A stretch of 49,850 nt of DNA from Saccoglossus kowalevskii (GCF_000003605.2 NW_003128863.1:505924-555773), one strand, 5' to 3'. Positions 20,501-35,550 are shown, counted from the first letter of the stretch. Translations and numbers: made by a program. The notes: generated by a model from the letters alone, not told the origin.

Positions 20501-22540
20501 TTGCAACTTAACATAAGACCATTGGAGAGGGAACGTAACTGTGTATTGCTACGTTACGGAAGTGGCAGTGACATTACGACGCATGTCTAAATTATCCGCG
20601 GTTTATTATGTGGTTGTTAACAAAGTTACCTTTATTAGGTTAGAAAATATGCTACTTGACATGCATTTTTTACACTCGTATATACAATAGAATAATTAAT
20701 ACGCACACATAAATTATAAAAATATATTACTTGTACGATCCACAGCATCACAACGTCAAAATAAACATGTTAGAGTGTTTGCCATAGACTATTAATGCAC
20801 AAAGAGAGCACAGTCATGGGAAGAACGTATTGCAAGACAGTGACTGTAATGACAGACTAACCGATGCGAAACCAGAGTAAGAATAATTGCCTGACAATAT
20901 AAAAAAAATATCAGCGTCATAATTCACACAAGAATCAACGTTATTATTCATATATTCATATTCGTTTAATTCATAACAGAAATTTACATTAGCAGGGAAT
21001 ATCGTAAAAATCTTTAAATTGACAGAAAAACACTTTTAATTTGCAGAACAAAACGTTATGTTTCCTCTTGGCGGAAGTCATGCTCACTTAGTTTGTGGGT
21101 AAATTCGTAACAAACAGTGGTTGCATCCTTCTTCAGTTGTCTGAGCTTTTCCCTAGGGATAGTACATTGACCTGGTGTAGCGAACCAGGAGTGTCTAATC
21201 TAAGAGATACACAGAAATGAACGTTACAACATGTTTAATTTTGTGTTGTAACAGACTCGTGACATTCGTTTAAGCAACACTAACACCTTATTGACTATCA
21301 TCGTCAGTTTGACCGAGAAACGTGTCCTAAAAAATGTGACAATCAATTAAACACCCAAGATTAACAACAACAACAAAACGTTTGATTATAATTTTGATTA
21401 CCAACAAAATGATGTAAGCGCATGAATAGAAGTATTTAGATTCAATCAAAAATGTGAAAGCCCTTACATACACAATAAATGACACAGAATGCGTTCGTGA
21501 ATACCGGACCGATAACTTTTACTCCTTGTGTCCCAAAGAAATCTGCTACAACACTAAAAGACAACAAGTTTTTTAACAGCTTTGGTGGGATGTGCTGATT
21601 TCTGCTGTTCATCATACTGCTAAAACTTGTTGGACAACAATAAAAAACACTTTGTGTCACCAACGTTTCATAATCGTCAACCTCAGTTTTGTACAATTAA
21701 TTAATTAATTCCTTGAATCGTTTTGCTTTTAATATTATAAAATTGTCACGAAATCACGCCAAAAAATAACCCCGAACCACAGAATATTATTCACTATTTT
21801 TACCACCTCATGTATGGGTTCTTAGCCAGTTTGAAATCACACAATTTGTGTAACACAGGGATAATTCAGAGCAGTATAGTTATAATACTTATATTTAAGA
21901 TACTATTACATACCAGTTAATCTTACACATGCGGCGCCACGTATCAAACCTGGTTTATTAGGTACAGCAGTATTCATGCTTGGTGTGTGTCCCATCTATT
22001 GCAATATCGCGAGCCTCTGAAATACTTCAGTGCTAACTCGGCCTTCACCACGCATCAACGCCAGTAATCGATTAGTAAGAGGTGTAGGTGAAGATATGCC
22101 TTATACACCAATTCAAGGTTGATAACAATCAGTCGACAAATACGATAAAAAGCTTTTAATATTCTTCATATATATATTTGTAAAATATCACATAAATATA
22201 CAAGCGACTAGACTGTTCACAAGTAGATCGTCAAAAACTACTTTCACAACTAAATGACTTGATTTCCTCTCAAGTTTGACTTCAGTCTTCGATGATATGC
22301 TATGTTAGAATGCTCGCCATAATTCTGGATCATCCAAACCGTTTCCTTGAGCAGCACCCTTGTAGAAACATACCGTCGAACGTTAAACATCATTCATCAC
22401 GGCTACAACACTTCAACATTCATCACCTAGTGAAGTTACGTCAGCAATTTGCACGTACAGTGTTAATTGTATACCTCTGAACTATGAACTCTATTTCTGA
22501 GTGTGGGCTGTTCGCAGTTAATACTACGATAATAATAAAA
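20500..22540. repeat. Downstream flank of block 3, copy of 12110-14060
   Basis: Collinear with 12110-14060 by several shared stretches. Its inner part (around 21530-21640) also resembles 27540-27650 and 31350-31450. A minus-strand frame at 21442-21696 is open here, but the other copies do not keep it open, so it is not called as a gene. Confidence 0.55.
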
Positions 22541-24480
22541 TATATATAAATTTATCGCTAATAATAAACAATATTATAATAAATCTCGTTATAATGAATA
22601 AATACACAGTTACATATTGCATGTACAACATTAATTCGTTTTTATAACTACAAACAATACAGACAATGCAATGTAATTGTAAACGGGTCGTAACAATCGA
22701 GACTTATGTTGTTATCGAGTCGCCTGGCCATGTGCTGGAACAATCTGATTTTTTTTATTTTTATGTATATTTTTATTATTATTATTATTAGAGGATCTTT
22801 TGATTTTAATTTCCAATACTAAGTTTTCTATATCGTATTTAAGTAGCCTAAACTACATCTAACTGTAGACATGAGAATCTCGTAAAAAAATCGTGTAAGA
22901 GTCAACCAATCAGAAATAAAGCAACAAATAACCTAAGGATGAAACGGTTACCCAGATTCGTTGTCTATGATAACATGTAAGTAATTTGTGTTGACCAATT
23001 TTGACCTCACCTAGAGTTGATTTATATTTGACAATATGTTAAATGTCTGGATCATTGTGTTCAGAACCCCAGTTTTACTTAACGTTTCGTCATTGGTTAC
23101 CCTAACACATTGTTATCAACGTGCACAAAATTGTTTTTTGCAAACTATTTTGTTTTGCTCCAAACTCAAAAGTAATGAGGCACACAATTGTGGTTTCATA
23201 TTCGTAAAATATTGTTTGAATAATAACTACTTTTCTCTATTTTTAGCGTTCAAAAAAACGACACAAAGTTTAAGCAATGAACTACTAAAATCTAATCAAA
23301 AGAAAAAAATATTTATTAAAATTCATTGTGATGAAACATGTGTTTTCCGTATTTACATCTTGATGTGTCCCGAACAGTTTTAATATGTAGGTCTGCATTC
23401 GTTCGTCAGTTATTACCATTAATCCCAAGACCTTATTTTTGAACTTCTCGCTATTTTTCACTTGATGCAAGTGCCTATAAACAAATTCTAAGGGTGATTT
23501 TAGATATTATATTTGACAAATTATCAACGAACAAAATAAAGGTAAAATAGGTAATAAAATGTTGTCTGTCAATAAAAGTAGAATTCGCAATCAGGAATAA
23601 TCAGTTTATTTCAAATAAGTATAAAAAATATTCTCTACACGCATTTTGTGTCTGTTTACTGTTAACTGTTTGTTTTTTGTTCTAAGTAAAGATCACATAC
23701 ACATGTAATTAATTAAAGTCAGTAAACTAAAGATATGCAGGCTTGAATGAAAGAAAAAAAATTAAAAAGGGACATTCTGAGCTATGCATAGAAAGACTCG
23801 AAAGACAATTTGTATTAACAGGTGGTTTGAATGCTGCATCAAATTAGATACCATTTTTGATTTGTACGAATGCCAACACAACATCTTGCAATAATTATGG
23901 TGTTTTAAAGGGAAGTCAGACACGCTGATCAAAGCCAGCTTGTAAGTTAGCAAGAACTTTACTTATGGTAGACTAGACAGCGACGCCATCTTCAAAGTGC
24001 GTCAATATATCAAATCGCAATTAACTCGAACAGATATGTTCTCCAATCGTAATTAAACTTAACCAAGTCAACATCTGCGATAGCATTTTTATTTGGATAA
24101 CTTCACAGTTTGTCATTTTTGAATCACGCACGCAGACAGCATTTTTGTAAGGCGCACTGTGATTGGTCGACAAAACTTGGCGAAATGAGAATGCAATATG
24201 CAGGGAGACAAATGCATTTAAAGCGACCGATATGCAATTAAAAAATCCTAATAACAGTGCGTAGATTTTGTATTCAATAAAGAAATGTTAAAAATGTATA
24301 TAAAAATACAAAAAAACAAATAAAATTGAGTCTAGAAGCTATACCTACATCGGATTTTAATCGCATTGTGTGCTGGTAGAGCAGAATAACCAATATTCGA
24401 AATCTTTTTTAAAATGATACTTAATATAATATAGGATTTGTATGAAAGTGTGCATCTTACCATTGGTTAGAAATTTCAGT
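22540..24480. other. Intergenic, no supported gene
   Basis: An ATT microsatellite lies at about 22774-22790. The plus-strand open frame at 23036-23383 has no recognisable motif. The rest is AT-rich sequence without supported features. Confidence 0.5.
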
Positions 24481-24499
24481 AACAGTTATTGTTTTTTAC

Positions 24500-26180
24500 A
24501 ACTAAAAAAATGGGTTACAAGAACAACTATAAATGAACAGACAGTGTGTATTGTAAAGAATCGGAACGAAGCTGATATTTATAATTCAGGTCACATGGAT
24601 TTCCATTTCTAATGCATACCAAAAATATAGGTGTGTGTATGATTTTGTTCTTGGTTTTTATTTTATGTTTAATGTGATTTTATTTGTTTCAGTTTGATTT
24701 GAAATGACAAAAAAAATTCAACGGAGTGTCTGCTCGAGTCGCGAGTGAATAACAAATATGAAGGCAAACAATGTTATAGTGTACAATAGTTGATATTTGT
24801 TCACATTAGAAATTAACCCAACTCGTAAAAACAGCTGCTACAATTATTTACTTTGGTGTTGTGACACATTGTTATTGATGGAGATAAGGCCCATTTTAAT
24901 AACACTGCCTTATGAGGATTGTCAACATACTGGCAGCCATCGCAGTGTATACATACTGGTTTGCGCCCTGTCATAATATGGGGAACAGCAGGCTTTTAGA
25001 TATCGGGTGAAAACATTGTTTTCCCATCGAGAGTACAGTGTGTTTTCATACTTACGATAAAATTAATATTGCTGTTTGTACTTTATGAAATAGAAGGTAA
25101 AAAATGTTTAAAAAATCCTTTGTCAAGTGAACATGAAAACCCTAGCAGTTTGTTGCAGAACCTACTTAAAACTATCTAATACTACAGCAAATCCATGCAT
25201 TCCCTATATTTGGTGACCTCAAGTCATGCACTGTAATACAATTATAAAAAATTTCCACAGCAAATCTCCATCATGTTTATTAAATTACGTTTATCACCGG
25301 GTTTATCGTCGTCTCGCCGTACATTGTGCTTTTCTCGTAGCCCCTGTAATTACAGCGGGGATCGTACTGTGACTAGAACTTAATTTTATTACTCATGATA
25401 TAAACATAACTGCATGCATAAGACAATGCATATAGATGTACACCGATATAAACAAACGGATGATGTCACCTCGATTTTACATTGTTTGCGATAGATTAAT
25501 CTTGAGCTCATCGGCACCGACTATGAACCCATAAATGACCTGATATGTAAATTCACGTCATGAATAAATGCTTTAATTCGTGGTTTTATTATATTATCAA
25601 AGCTATCGCATTGCATAATCTAACATTTTTGATTGTCCATAATTAACGCAATGTAACCTTATATTTCCATCGCTATTTTTGTGGTCTTCTTTTTGTTATT
25701 TTTGGGCATGAATTTAGTTATGATCAATGTGCCCATGCTACATACTTCCAATGTGCATAGGTTGTGGTAAACTTACTCGTTATCTCAAGAAAAGAAATAT
25801 ATAGTACAACACAAAAAGTCAAGAATACATACATACATATATATATATATATATTGTAGCCCTCCTTTTAACGCTTTCTAGTCGGAAAAAATAAATACTT
25901 AGTATTTGTAACCTGAAAGTGTGACAGATAATAAAATACTAGCAACATAGGTTATCTATAATTTACCTTTAATTTGAGTGAAACAGTTGTTACCACATGT
26001 TCGTGAGTTCAATTAGTCCTAACATACGATTCACTTTGTAAACACATTGTGTTGGTATGAACATCGAGAATACATTATACAAACCATATTATGAGGTTAC
26101 TGATATTGCCCACGTGTTCAAAGAGTAAACCATCAATCAAATAGTCATAAGCGATATTGTTACGTCGTCTAGGCATACTG
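24500..26180. repeat. Second repeat family, unit A
   Basis: Shares ordered blocks with units B and C: aaattacgtttatcacc near 25285, catcggcaccgactatg near 25509, gtgaaacagttgttaccac near 25978. All three copies are diverged and indels do not keep a reading frame. An ACAT/AT microsatellite occupies 25825-25854. Confidence 0.6.
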
Positions 26181-27689
26181 CGACGTCTGTACGCTTATCC
26201 GCTCTCATTTTAATGCACGAGATTGTAGATGTATTTTTTTAATCCTATCAATCAACCTCCCTAATACATTTTAAATTATCCGCACATCATGTAACTGTAT
26301 CCGAAAAGGTGCAATCCGGTATACTATTGATGCATAACACAGACAAAGAAGGTACTGGGATACTGGAATAAAATTGTTTGTCTGTCATTCACGCGTATAG
26401 GAAAAATACAACTATTGGAGCTTTGTTTAAATAAAATAATGACTTTGAACATGGAACTACTAATAGCATCTCATTCGTGGGTACTTGTGATAGTTATGTG
26501 ACAAGTAACACCCAAACATTTTGTGTGCATGGTTAACATAGTGTCACAATTCAGTTACTTGGTGAAATTGGACATGTAATTAGATAACAAACAACAAACG
26601 TTCTAAAATCGACCTTTGTGGTACACCTGACATTAAATATGTCCAATTTGAGAGACGCCTTTTAACAATAACTCATTGTTTTCGGTTAGCTACATGTAAT
26701 GATACGCATCTTGAAAGATTGCAATAGACTTCATTTTAAGAAGACGTACTGAATATGACAGAGAATTAAATGCTTTGGGAAAATCCAAAAATATGATATA
26801 AACATGACCAGAACGATTCATTTATTTAAAAAAAACTTAGTCGTCCATGTTGTAAATAGTGCAGAAGGTCTATAAACAGATGAGTGGATTTAAAAATACA
26901 TCTTTCAACCTTAGTACAAATCCATAGCATAGATAATGACATGTGATTATTATAACAATTGAAGCTTCAAACAGTTTGACAGAATTCAATCCAAAACACA
27001 TTATTGTGTACTGCAGAATACAGCTCTTCGACTCTGCTACAGTATTATCGATTTGTCTATTACGATAGATTGCGACCTAACCTTCTGATAAAGAATGTCA
27101 AAAAAAACGGCAGCGTATACATTTAGGATTGTACAACCCACATCATGTATTCTTAAGAATAACAAGCTCAGTGTCGTGTAACAAACTGCACTGTACTATT
27201 ATGTAGTTTTGATATGTTATGCCTATATACTTACTTAGGACAACGATTACCAAATAGTATCTACTATGCATCAAAATAACGACTGGACAACAATCAAAGA
27301 CATAAATTAGATCCGTAATTGGTGCAGATAAACTTAATTTTAACATTTAGCACACAACATGGCGCCTCTTGATTTATTTTACAGACAGAATGTGAATATT
27401 CAATATAGAAAAATCACAACGCATCAAAATGACAAAAGTTTTCCCAATTGTTTGCCGTGAACGTCTAGGCATGCTGTGACCTTATGGAATTAGATATATA
27501 CAGACTGCATTTGCTGATAGTTTGTTGATAATAATCTCCAAAAAAGTCAATCTGCAACAACATTAAAAGTCAACAAGTGTAACTGATTTGACAAGCTGTG
27601 CTGATTTCAACTGGACATCGTATCAGCTTTGGTTGCAGTGTTTATGCCATAACATGTATACAATTTTAGTTATGCACTTTCATCTACAT

Positions 27690-30130
27690 TTTCTTGACGA
27701 ATAAATCAATGAGTTACATGAACAATTTCTGATCAAGATCGCGAGTTTCTTATTTCTAAGAATTTCTGTGAATGTTTACTTTTAATGCATATCGCTTAAA
27801 GTGAATCAACTCTTAACAAGCAAGAACAACTAAACACATACTTTATTCAGACAATGCGAAACGACATGGTTAATTATATACCTTGTATATATTTGTTTAC
27901 AGCCGAAACTAGCTCAATTAGTTGTTTTTATAGCGATAAATGCAGTCAACGCAGTCATCGTCTTAACTGACAATCTAGGGGGGAAAGCCGGTTTTAGTAT
28001 ACTTTGTAAAAACGTTCTTTTCAATCGAAAACTATCTTATTACTATATTTATAGGTGCTATTTAAACTGCTATGATCAGCAAAAACAAATAAAACAAATG
28101 AAAATAACTGGCAATTTGTTGAACAACGCACTTCAGACTACCTAAAATCACAGTGAATTCATCTAAGCTACCTATAATTTTGGACCTCATGAATTTTAAG
28201 TGAATTATGAACAAATTGAGTCTGGCAATTCATTAAATTACATTTACCACCAGGTTTTGACTCGTCGTAAATTGTTCTTCTCTGATAACCCTGGTAAATA
28301 ATAGCTGGGATCCTACAAGTAACCAACAAGTAAACTACATTCTTCATGACATAAACATGCATTTAAAATATTTCTTTTTTTTAGTGAAAGAAAGAAACAT
28401 CAGGTTTTCACATTTGTTACCTCGAGGTCTCGCGTTCATCGGCACCAAATATGACCACCATAAATTACCTGATACGTGAATTTACATATTAGATAACGTC
28501 TACACTTGCATTCATCGAATTCTGTTTGCAGTTTAATTATGACTACAAATTAATAAATAACTATATCTAAGCTAGGAGTCGAGATAATGTACACGTGCCC
28601 AGATGACTGTTAATGTTCCGTTACTAGCGATTGAAATGCAAATTGTCTGGCATAGGTGACAGGGTGAGCTAAATGCCTTGCACCATCCGGAATTTTAAAA
28701 TTACTTTATGTAGCAGTCGGTTGCCAAGCAGTATGATTGATATGCATCACATCCTTATCACAACACAAATTTAAACAAATTTGTGAATACTTTGGTGAGC
28801 TGTGCTCATTCCTGCTGTATTTTGAATGATGAAGATGATAATGCACTGATTTGTATTCACTGTCAAACACGATTTACATAGGATCCAATATTCGTTGATT
28901 TTAATGTCCTAGGTGACTAGGAATCTGAATTGACCTCATATGTATCATATATAGTAACATATGTTTATTTTACATCGCATTGTTCACACGCCAGACAAAT
29001 AATATTATGCTACAGTATGTACCACAAATTAAACAGACTTACGTCAACGTAACAATATTTGATCTCCAATGGCAGTGTTTTTATTACATACCATATTGCC
29101 AAGCTATCCTTGTCACTGCTTGTTTGGAGGTGGGGATGACAAGAGTGTCGATTTATTAATATCCATTGCCAAATAAATGGCTTCACTACTCCAACTACTA
29201 CTCACTACTACCACCTCCATTATCTGTTATGATTGCAGACCCAACAAAAACGAAGTGTAAAATCGCGGACAACATAATCACATAGACATGGACAACTGAC
29301 AACTAACATATAACACTTTGAATTTAATTGAAATCCCGAATTGGACGTTCCACAGAGAGTCTGGTCTGAGGCATATGCAGAATCAAATTCCCGAATTTAG
29401 AGAAAAGATACTAAACTTGTGTACGGGTTCATGTAAATAAAGTTGTTTTGATGAACATTATAATGTAATCAATGTCAATGTCATATATCCAGGTCCAAAC
29501 TATGCACGAATATATAAATTGTATACATATAAAAGCATAGTACACCACCATGCAAAAAATACTCTTGACTACAAGCATGACCAGCGCAATATATAACACT
29601 AGTCACATACATGAAGCAACTAGTGATTTAAATTATACTTCGCCAGATTTTGGACGTCACCTAGTCAAAACAAAACACAAAACATGTATAAAAACTGCCA
29701 AACATTATATTCCACAGTCACTTTGCTTTTGACAATTTGAAATATAGGGGTGAGCTGATTATGTTTCTTATATTTTTATTTACATGTGGATTTTTAGTGA
29801 GCAACACTCTTTCACACGCTATTGTTCTGTATTTTTTTCATTCATTAATTCATTCATTGTCCACTTCTGTAATTCATTCATTCGTTTAACTATGACACAA
29901 AGTCCCGATGGGTCAACTGACTAGCACCAAACTCACTTTTCCGTAAAATAAAATTAAATATAACATACACTTCACTTGAGTGAAACAGTTGCTACCACAC
30001 GTGTGTTCAATTAGTCCAAACATACGATTTTTTTGTATAAACACATGTGGGTATGAATTAGACAAAGCGTCTATTCCTAGGTGATTGATACTCACCACGT
30101 GTTCGAAATTCATTTTTCCATCAAGTAAAC
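27690..30130. repeat. Second repeat family, unit B
   Basis: Matches unit A and unit C in order (aaattacatttaccacc near 28235, catcggcaccaaatatg near 28437, gtgaaacagttgctaccac near 29978). It also contains a TATA/initiator/donor module resembling the LDLa-LU promoters at 29687-29749. Confidence 0.6.
29687..29749 (+). promoter_or_regulatory. Orphan promoter/exon 1 module resembling that of the LDLa-LU genes
   Basis: TATAAAA at 29687-29693, an initiator-like TCACTTT with its A at 29720 (33 bases away) and a donor GTGAGC starting at 29750 repeat the layout at 3886 and 15916. The following ctgattatgttt matches ctgatcatgttt after the gene 1 donor. No signal-peptide, LDLa or LU exon is recognisable downstream before unit C, so this is probably a relic of a lost copy. 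It could also drive a different transcript. Confidence 0.4.
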
Positions 30131-31569
30131 TTATACAATAATGTTAGAAGTCTATCAGTCATTTACCTATATCTCACTCCAATTCACCGGATTGGAAATT
30201 TCGTTTCGTAATTGGATTCAATCTGACATGTTAGTTCAATCTGAAATATATTCGAGTTAAAATAAAAAACAAAAAAGTTCATAAAATTGTCCTTCTTTTA
30301 CATCTTACATTACATCTTTCCAACCACACATTGTTTTCGATTGGAAACCTATAAGGATACTCATCTCAAAAGAATACCATGGAAACCAAGATAAAAACAA
30401 ACTTAGTCCTTGTTGAATAAAAAACAATATCGTAAAATACACAGCAGATACATTTGTATGTGCTTATTTTCTTGTGGGAAAGAACGTTGCTAATCAAGTC
30501 AATTACAATATTCGAATTGAAATTTGTGTTGTGTCCTTTATTTTTTGTTGACCCTACCACATCCTCCGATAAAATTACAACTCACATCACGCACCGTCAC
30601 AAATGTCGTAAAATCGGAAAATCAGTAGTGGTTTGTAACAAAGTACAGTAACGTACTATTTTGCGTTTGAGGTTTATTTTTTAATTTAAGAATTAACTAT
30701 ATCGCGACTATTGAGCATGTCTGCAACTTCACGTGTACATTGAAAATATGTAGCATCGACAGATTAAAAAAGAAACTGACTTTATTAATTCGGCAGAGTA
30801 ACAGTGGTTGGCGATGTAAACCTGCATAAAAATGACGTGACAACAATAATAGACATAAATTAGGTAATTTATAGTTCCATATTTGGTACAGATAAACTGA
30901 AATGAAAAAAATAGCAAACAACGTAGCGCTCCGTGATAACTGTGAAGAAATCTTCATATTTATTCACGTCCACCGAAGTAATATTAATATTTTCACCCAA
31001 GACATCCTTTCCCAAATTATTCTGCACTTTTTTCTTATATTTTATCAATATTTTTGAAAATGAGCACTAATTTTGAAGCCAACTGACAAAACTTGAGTAA
31101 ATTTTCATTTTTTACTCAAACTATTTGACAATTTTTGCCTCAATCTTCTGAGAAAATATAAACCGGAGGTGAAAAGGTTAAAATCTACTTTTCGACAGGT
31201 AACAACGTTTTCAACACGTATGCATAAGCATGTTGTTTTGCGGATTATTTACCGTGAATGACCGACCAGACAGGCTGTTGTTGTATACATACTGCATTGG
31301 CTGATTTGTCTGCAGACAGTTTTCGTTAGCCGCCGTAATTTAAGTAGGATTTATCTCCATAAAGTCAATTTGCCACAACACTAAAAATCAACAATCGTTG
31401 TAATTGCTTAGCTGTGCTGATTTAAAATGGGCGCCGCATTACGCAATATCACTACACAAAAATGAAAACACATGTGTCACAAATATAAAACTATCTCAAG
31501 TTGTATTATTGTTTTACGCCGATAACAGGTACATAAAGTTCAGTTATACACTTAATCCACTGTTGCTTG

Positions 31570-33520
31570 ACAACTGAACCAATGGGTTACAGGAACTACC
31601 GATATACAGTGCCTCCTATTTATGTCTGAACAGGTTGGCGAGTTACTAATTTTTACCTTGGCAGAATTTGTAAGAGTGCGTTCGGCTTAAAATAAATCAA
31701 CTCTTAACAGAAGAATACAACAAATTCAAACATGGTTACTTGTACACCATGTAGATATCTGTTTATATTGAGAATTAACTCAACTCGCACAAGCATTTAT
31801 GAAAAATTTATCTTTGTGTAGGAACAGATTAATTTTATGGAGATGAGACCCATTCTAATCATAATGCAAGCAGTCATTGCAGTGTGGGCATGTCGCTTTG
31901 CACACAGTTACAACATGCATTGTCGTTTTCACTATTAGGTTATTGCATGTTGAAAACATTGATTTCCTATCGAAAAATGTTTCTTCTTACTTACTATAAA
32001 GTTGATATTTGTACTGCTATGATCAGCGAGAAAAAAACAAAAACCTTTATCGACATGAAAGCCTGGATCATTTGTTGAAACAGCAAATTCGTACAAACTC
32101 CCTATATTTAGCGACTTGAATCCATGAACTGCAAGGGAATCACGAACAAATTAAAGACTTTAGTAAATCTGATAAGGTTAATTAAATTACGTTTACCGTC
32201 AGGTTTATCATCGTCTGAATGTACATTGTGCTTCTTTGACAGCCCAGGAAATGACAGCTGGGGTCGTGCCAACCTGACTGAAAAGTAACTTCATTCTTTT
32301 ATGATTTAAACATTTGACATTTTATTAGTTAACACTAACAGCGTCACTTTATTTGCGAGATTTTAAACTAAACTTGAATTCATTGGCAGCAAATATGACT
32401 CCATAAACAATCTAGCACGTGGGTTCACATTATGGATAACAGGAAATAGTGGTGGCGACTTTTTTCGGGTCCCTCATACCCCGATATCTGCATTCACCAA
32501 TTGTATTTGCAATCTAATTATAACTAAAAAATAACAAATGAATGCATGCAAGCTACGAGTCAAAATAATGCACACATGCACTGATGGATATTAATTTTCC
32601 GTTACAAGCGATTAAAGTGGTCCGTCCAATTGTCTGACAGACAGACAGGGCATGCTATAATGCGTTGCACCATCCGGAATATTCACACTACATTGGATAT
32701 CAGTCTGCCTTACTGGGAAGTATGAGAAATGCTCGATCGAAAAATATAACCTCACATATCATACCGTTGTAACTGCTTCGATGCACTTCGTCCATTTTTG
32801 CAGTACTTTTAATGACGAGGATGTTCACGTACTGGTTTTATTTACTCACTTTTTGAGTCGAAGACGATTCATATAAGATAAAGTATTCATTGATTTGTAG
32901 GTCATTGATGACTCGTAGAAACTAAACTCATGCATATACCGCATCATATGTATATGAATATAGAACATATTTACCTATCATAGTTTACACAGAAAACAGA
33001 TAATAGTATGCTACAGTCTGTACCACTAATTGAACCGACTTACATCGACATAACCATATTTGGTCGCTGATGGCAGAGTTTAAATGTAGACATCCAGGAT
33101 AACGCGTTTCTCATTCTTGTATATAAATATGTGACGGAAGGTTCAGGCCTCGTCAGAATGTAAATTATGCCATCTACCCAAAAATACAGTGAATTATTTT
33201 ATTCCTATATTTAAAAGAGATAAATTCAATTATCCTTAATATGGTAGGAGTAACCCAATCTATATTGTGTAGCCGTCTTTTTAACGGGTTCTAAGATTGT
33301 AACAAATAATCTAAAAAATCTAGAAGTTGCACTTTACCCTAGTTTTTGAGAACAGTTGTTACCACACGTGCGTGCAATACACGATTTTCCTTGCTACCAC
33401 ATTTGTTAGTGTGAGAATTGAGGGTAACTTAGACACAGCCTCATTCTAAGGACACTAATGCTGTACACGTTTTCAAACAGCGAACCATCTACCAATTAAA
33501 TAGAGACAATAATATTATGT
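31570..33520. repeat. Second repeat family, unit C
   Basis: Third copy of the A/B repeat (aaattacgtttaccgtc near 32185, cattggcagcaaatatg near 32380, agaacagttgttaccacac near 33350). It is followed near 33630-33730 by a piece related to 12.2 and 20.6 kb, which links this array to the flanks of the LDLa-LU blocks. No gene is supported. Confidence 0.55.
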
Positions 33521-33739
33521 CTGCTGTTTGACCATGTTGATTCGAAGTTTTAGAAAACTTTTGCCTACAATATTTATAACAATTACACATACATGTGTAT
33601 TATACAGTAGTTACGATGAGCAATAAGACTATCGTCTAAATCACTCGTGTTTTATTATGTAGTTTTTATGAAGATGGGGTATCTTTATTATGTTAGAACA
33701 GATGCTACTTGATGTGCAAAGATTACATTGATGTGTAAG

Positions 33740-35550
33740 GAAAACTTACGTATATATTATCCCTAATACTTGAAATAGATAATAAGCATCCCAGTACATG
33801 TAACACACTTATCAGTTGAACGTTACTGACCACTTGAGTGAAATTTTAGAAAAGTATAACACAAATTGAAATATAGCAAAAATACATTTCGTGAAAGTAA
33901 GGTCAATGTAGTAATAGCTGGCAAGCAGGCGATTGAATTAATTATGTGCATGTCAGTGGTAGCTATAACAGTGTCATTATTTTGAATGCAGCAAATGAGA
34001 AAGAGCTACCAAACGTTAATGTTAACTAACCCATACAGTCCAAAGCAAGGTAATTTACATACACATCAGATATGTGCTAAAATCTAGCAATGACTGATAA
34101 AAACTTGATCATTGCTCGTGATCAATATACAAAACATGAACTAAAATTTAATGCATTATATAAAATATGGCATGGCAAAGGTTATGACATACTTTGCATG
34201 ATTGCTAATTTACAAAGTTAAATCAGTAAAACCATTATTAGAAACAATGCCCTGTGTTAGTTAGACGTATATATGCAGTGCCATTGGCTGGTTATTTCTA
34301 GGACACGGTTGGCTGGCGGTAGTTATAAATATTGATCATACAACATATCCCAATTTGTACATTTAACATGGTAACCATCCAGCACCATGGAGAGATTGGC
34401 TTTGAATATCATGGTCGGATGTTTTTACAGTTGTCAAAAACAAACCTACATAATATATAATTTTTATGATTAGTTGGGGTTGAGATTTAGTTTTCAATAG
34501 TGATTGCGCCCTCACTGGTGGATTTAAATACAAACTAATGTTGAAAATGAATAAACTGTTGCTTACATATTTTAGCTTTCAATTTTCTGTACATTGAACA
34601 TTCATTTTCAATGCTCAATACCATAACACATTCATGTACACTTTTAACCCTATTTTCTAACACACATAGCACAATAGCTCACTCTGTGTTTTGTAATAAT
34701 GAATACACTATCACTATAAGTATTAGTTCAAATATCTTCTCATACAATGTTTATATCTGTATCATTTTGGTACATTTATTAACATAATTATTGTTGTTGT
34801 TGTTGTTGTTGTTAAATTATTTTTCACTGCTTCGTTTTCATATTTTTCAAAAACGTTCTGTTGGTCTGAAAATGACTCCTTGCATTTTTGAATTATGACA
34901 GTCATAGTGGTTTTGTATTTCTACACTCCTATACACCATTCTACAATGCTGAATTATATTTATAATGCCTAGAGGGCGCACTTCATTGAATTTAATTATT
35001 TTTTTCTAATATTTATGCCGTTCACCAATTTCGATATTCGTAATGTTTCCCACTGTCCATTTGATTCAGTTTAGGCGCACATGTGAAGTAAATTACCTGT
35101 ATTCCATCATGATTAATTATACATATATGGTAATGGTTAAACTAAAAATACTGTGAAACCAAAATGTAAACCGATAAGCTATTGCATGGAGAAATTATAC
35201 TTTTGCAGCGGTCATAAGAGTTCTGTCATCTTTAGAGAGTAGACTTGAATGATATGTTAATGATTGAAGCAAGATATGCAATAACAGAGAAAAGTGATGA
35301 CAGTTTATGACATGCTGTACACATACCTGGGACGTGGTCGAGGGTGTTATACTAAAGGCATATTGGTTGAATAAAGAAGGATATTGAATTTGTCAGGCTC
35401 GTCCCACAAACACAAAACAGCAAATCAATGTATGTACTGAATCCAGCATTACTCGACAAAATTGATTGCTTAACATGTTGGATATTGTCTCACTGTGAAA
35501 GTGTTGAAGAATATTATACTCAAAGTCATGGTGAATCCGTGGCACATTTC
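33740..35550. other. Intergenic with a short (TTG)n microsatellite
   Basis: The microsatellite spans 34791-34813. The motif gcgccctcact near 34506 also occurs in the upstream parts of blocks 1-3 and near 43919, so it may belong to a small dispersed repeat. No coding sequence is supported. Confidence 0.45.

Noticed and set aside
21442..21696. Minus-strand open frame of 84 codons
   Set aside because: Related sequences near 27.6 and 31.4 kb do not keep the frame open, so it is not conserved as coding.
23036..23383. Plus-strand open frame of 115 codons
   Set aside because: Low-complexity Lys/Asn/Leu-rich composition, no domain, no conservation evidence.
25290..32260. Minus-strand VWC-like piece (CNYRGYEKSTMYGE in unit A) near 25.3, 28.27 and 32.2 kb
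   Set aside because: Frames differ between copies, splice sites are not conserved, and only unit A resembles the motif.
25950..33370. Minus-strand cysteine-containing exon (CGNNCFTQ-like) repeated in units A, B and C
   Set aside because: Indels between copies are not multiples of three throughout and the acceptor side is not conserved; best explained as repeated noncoding sequence.
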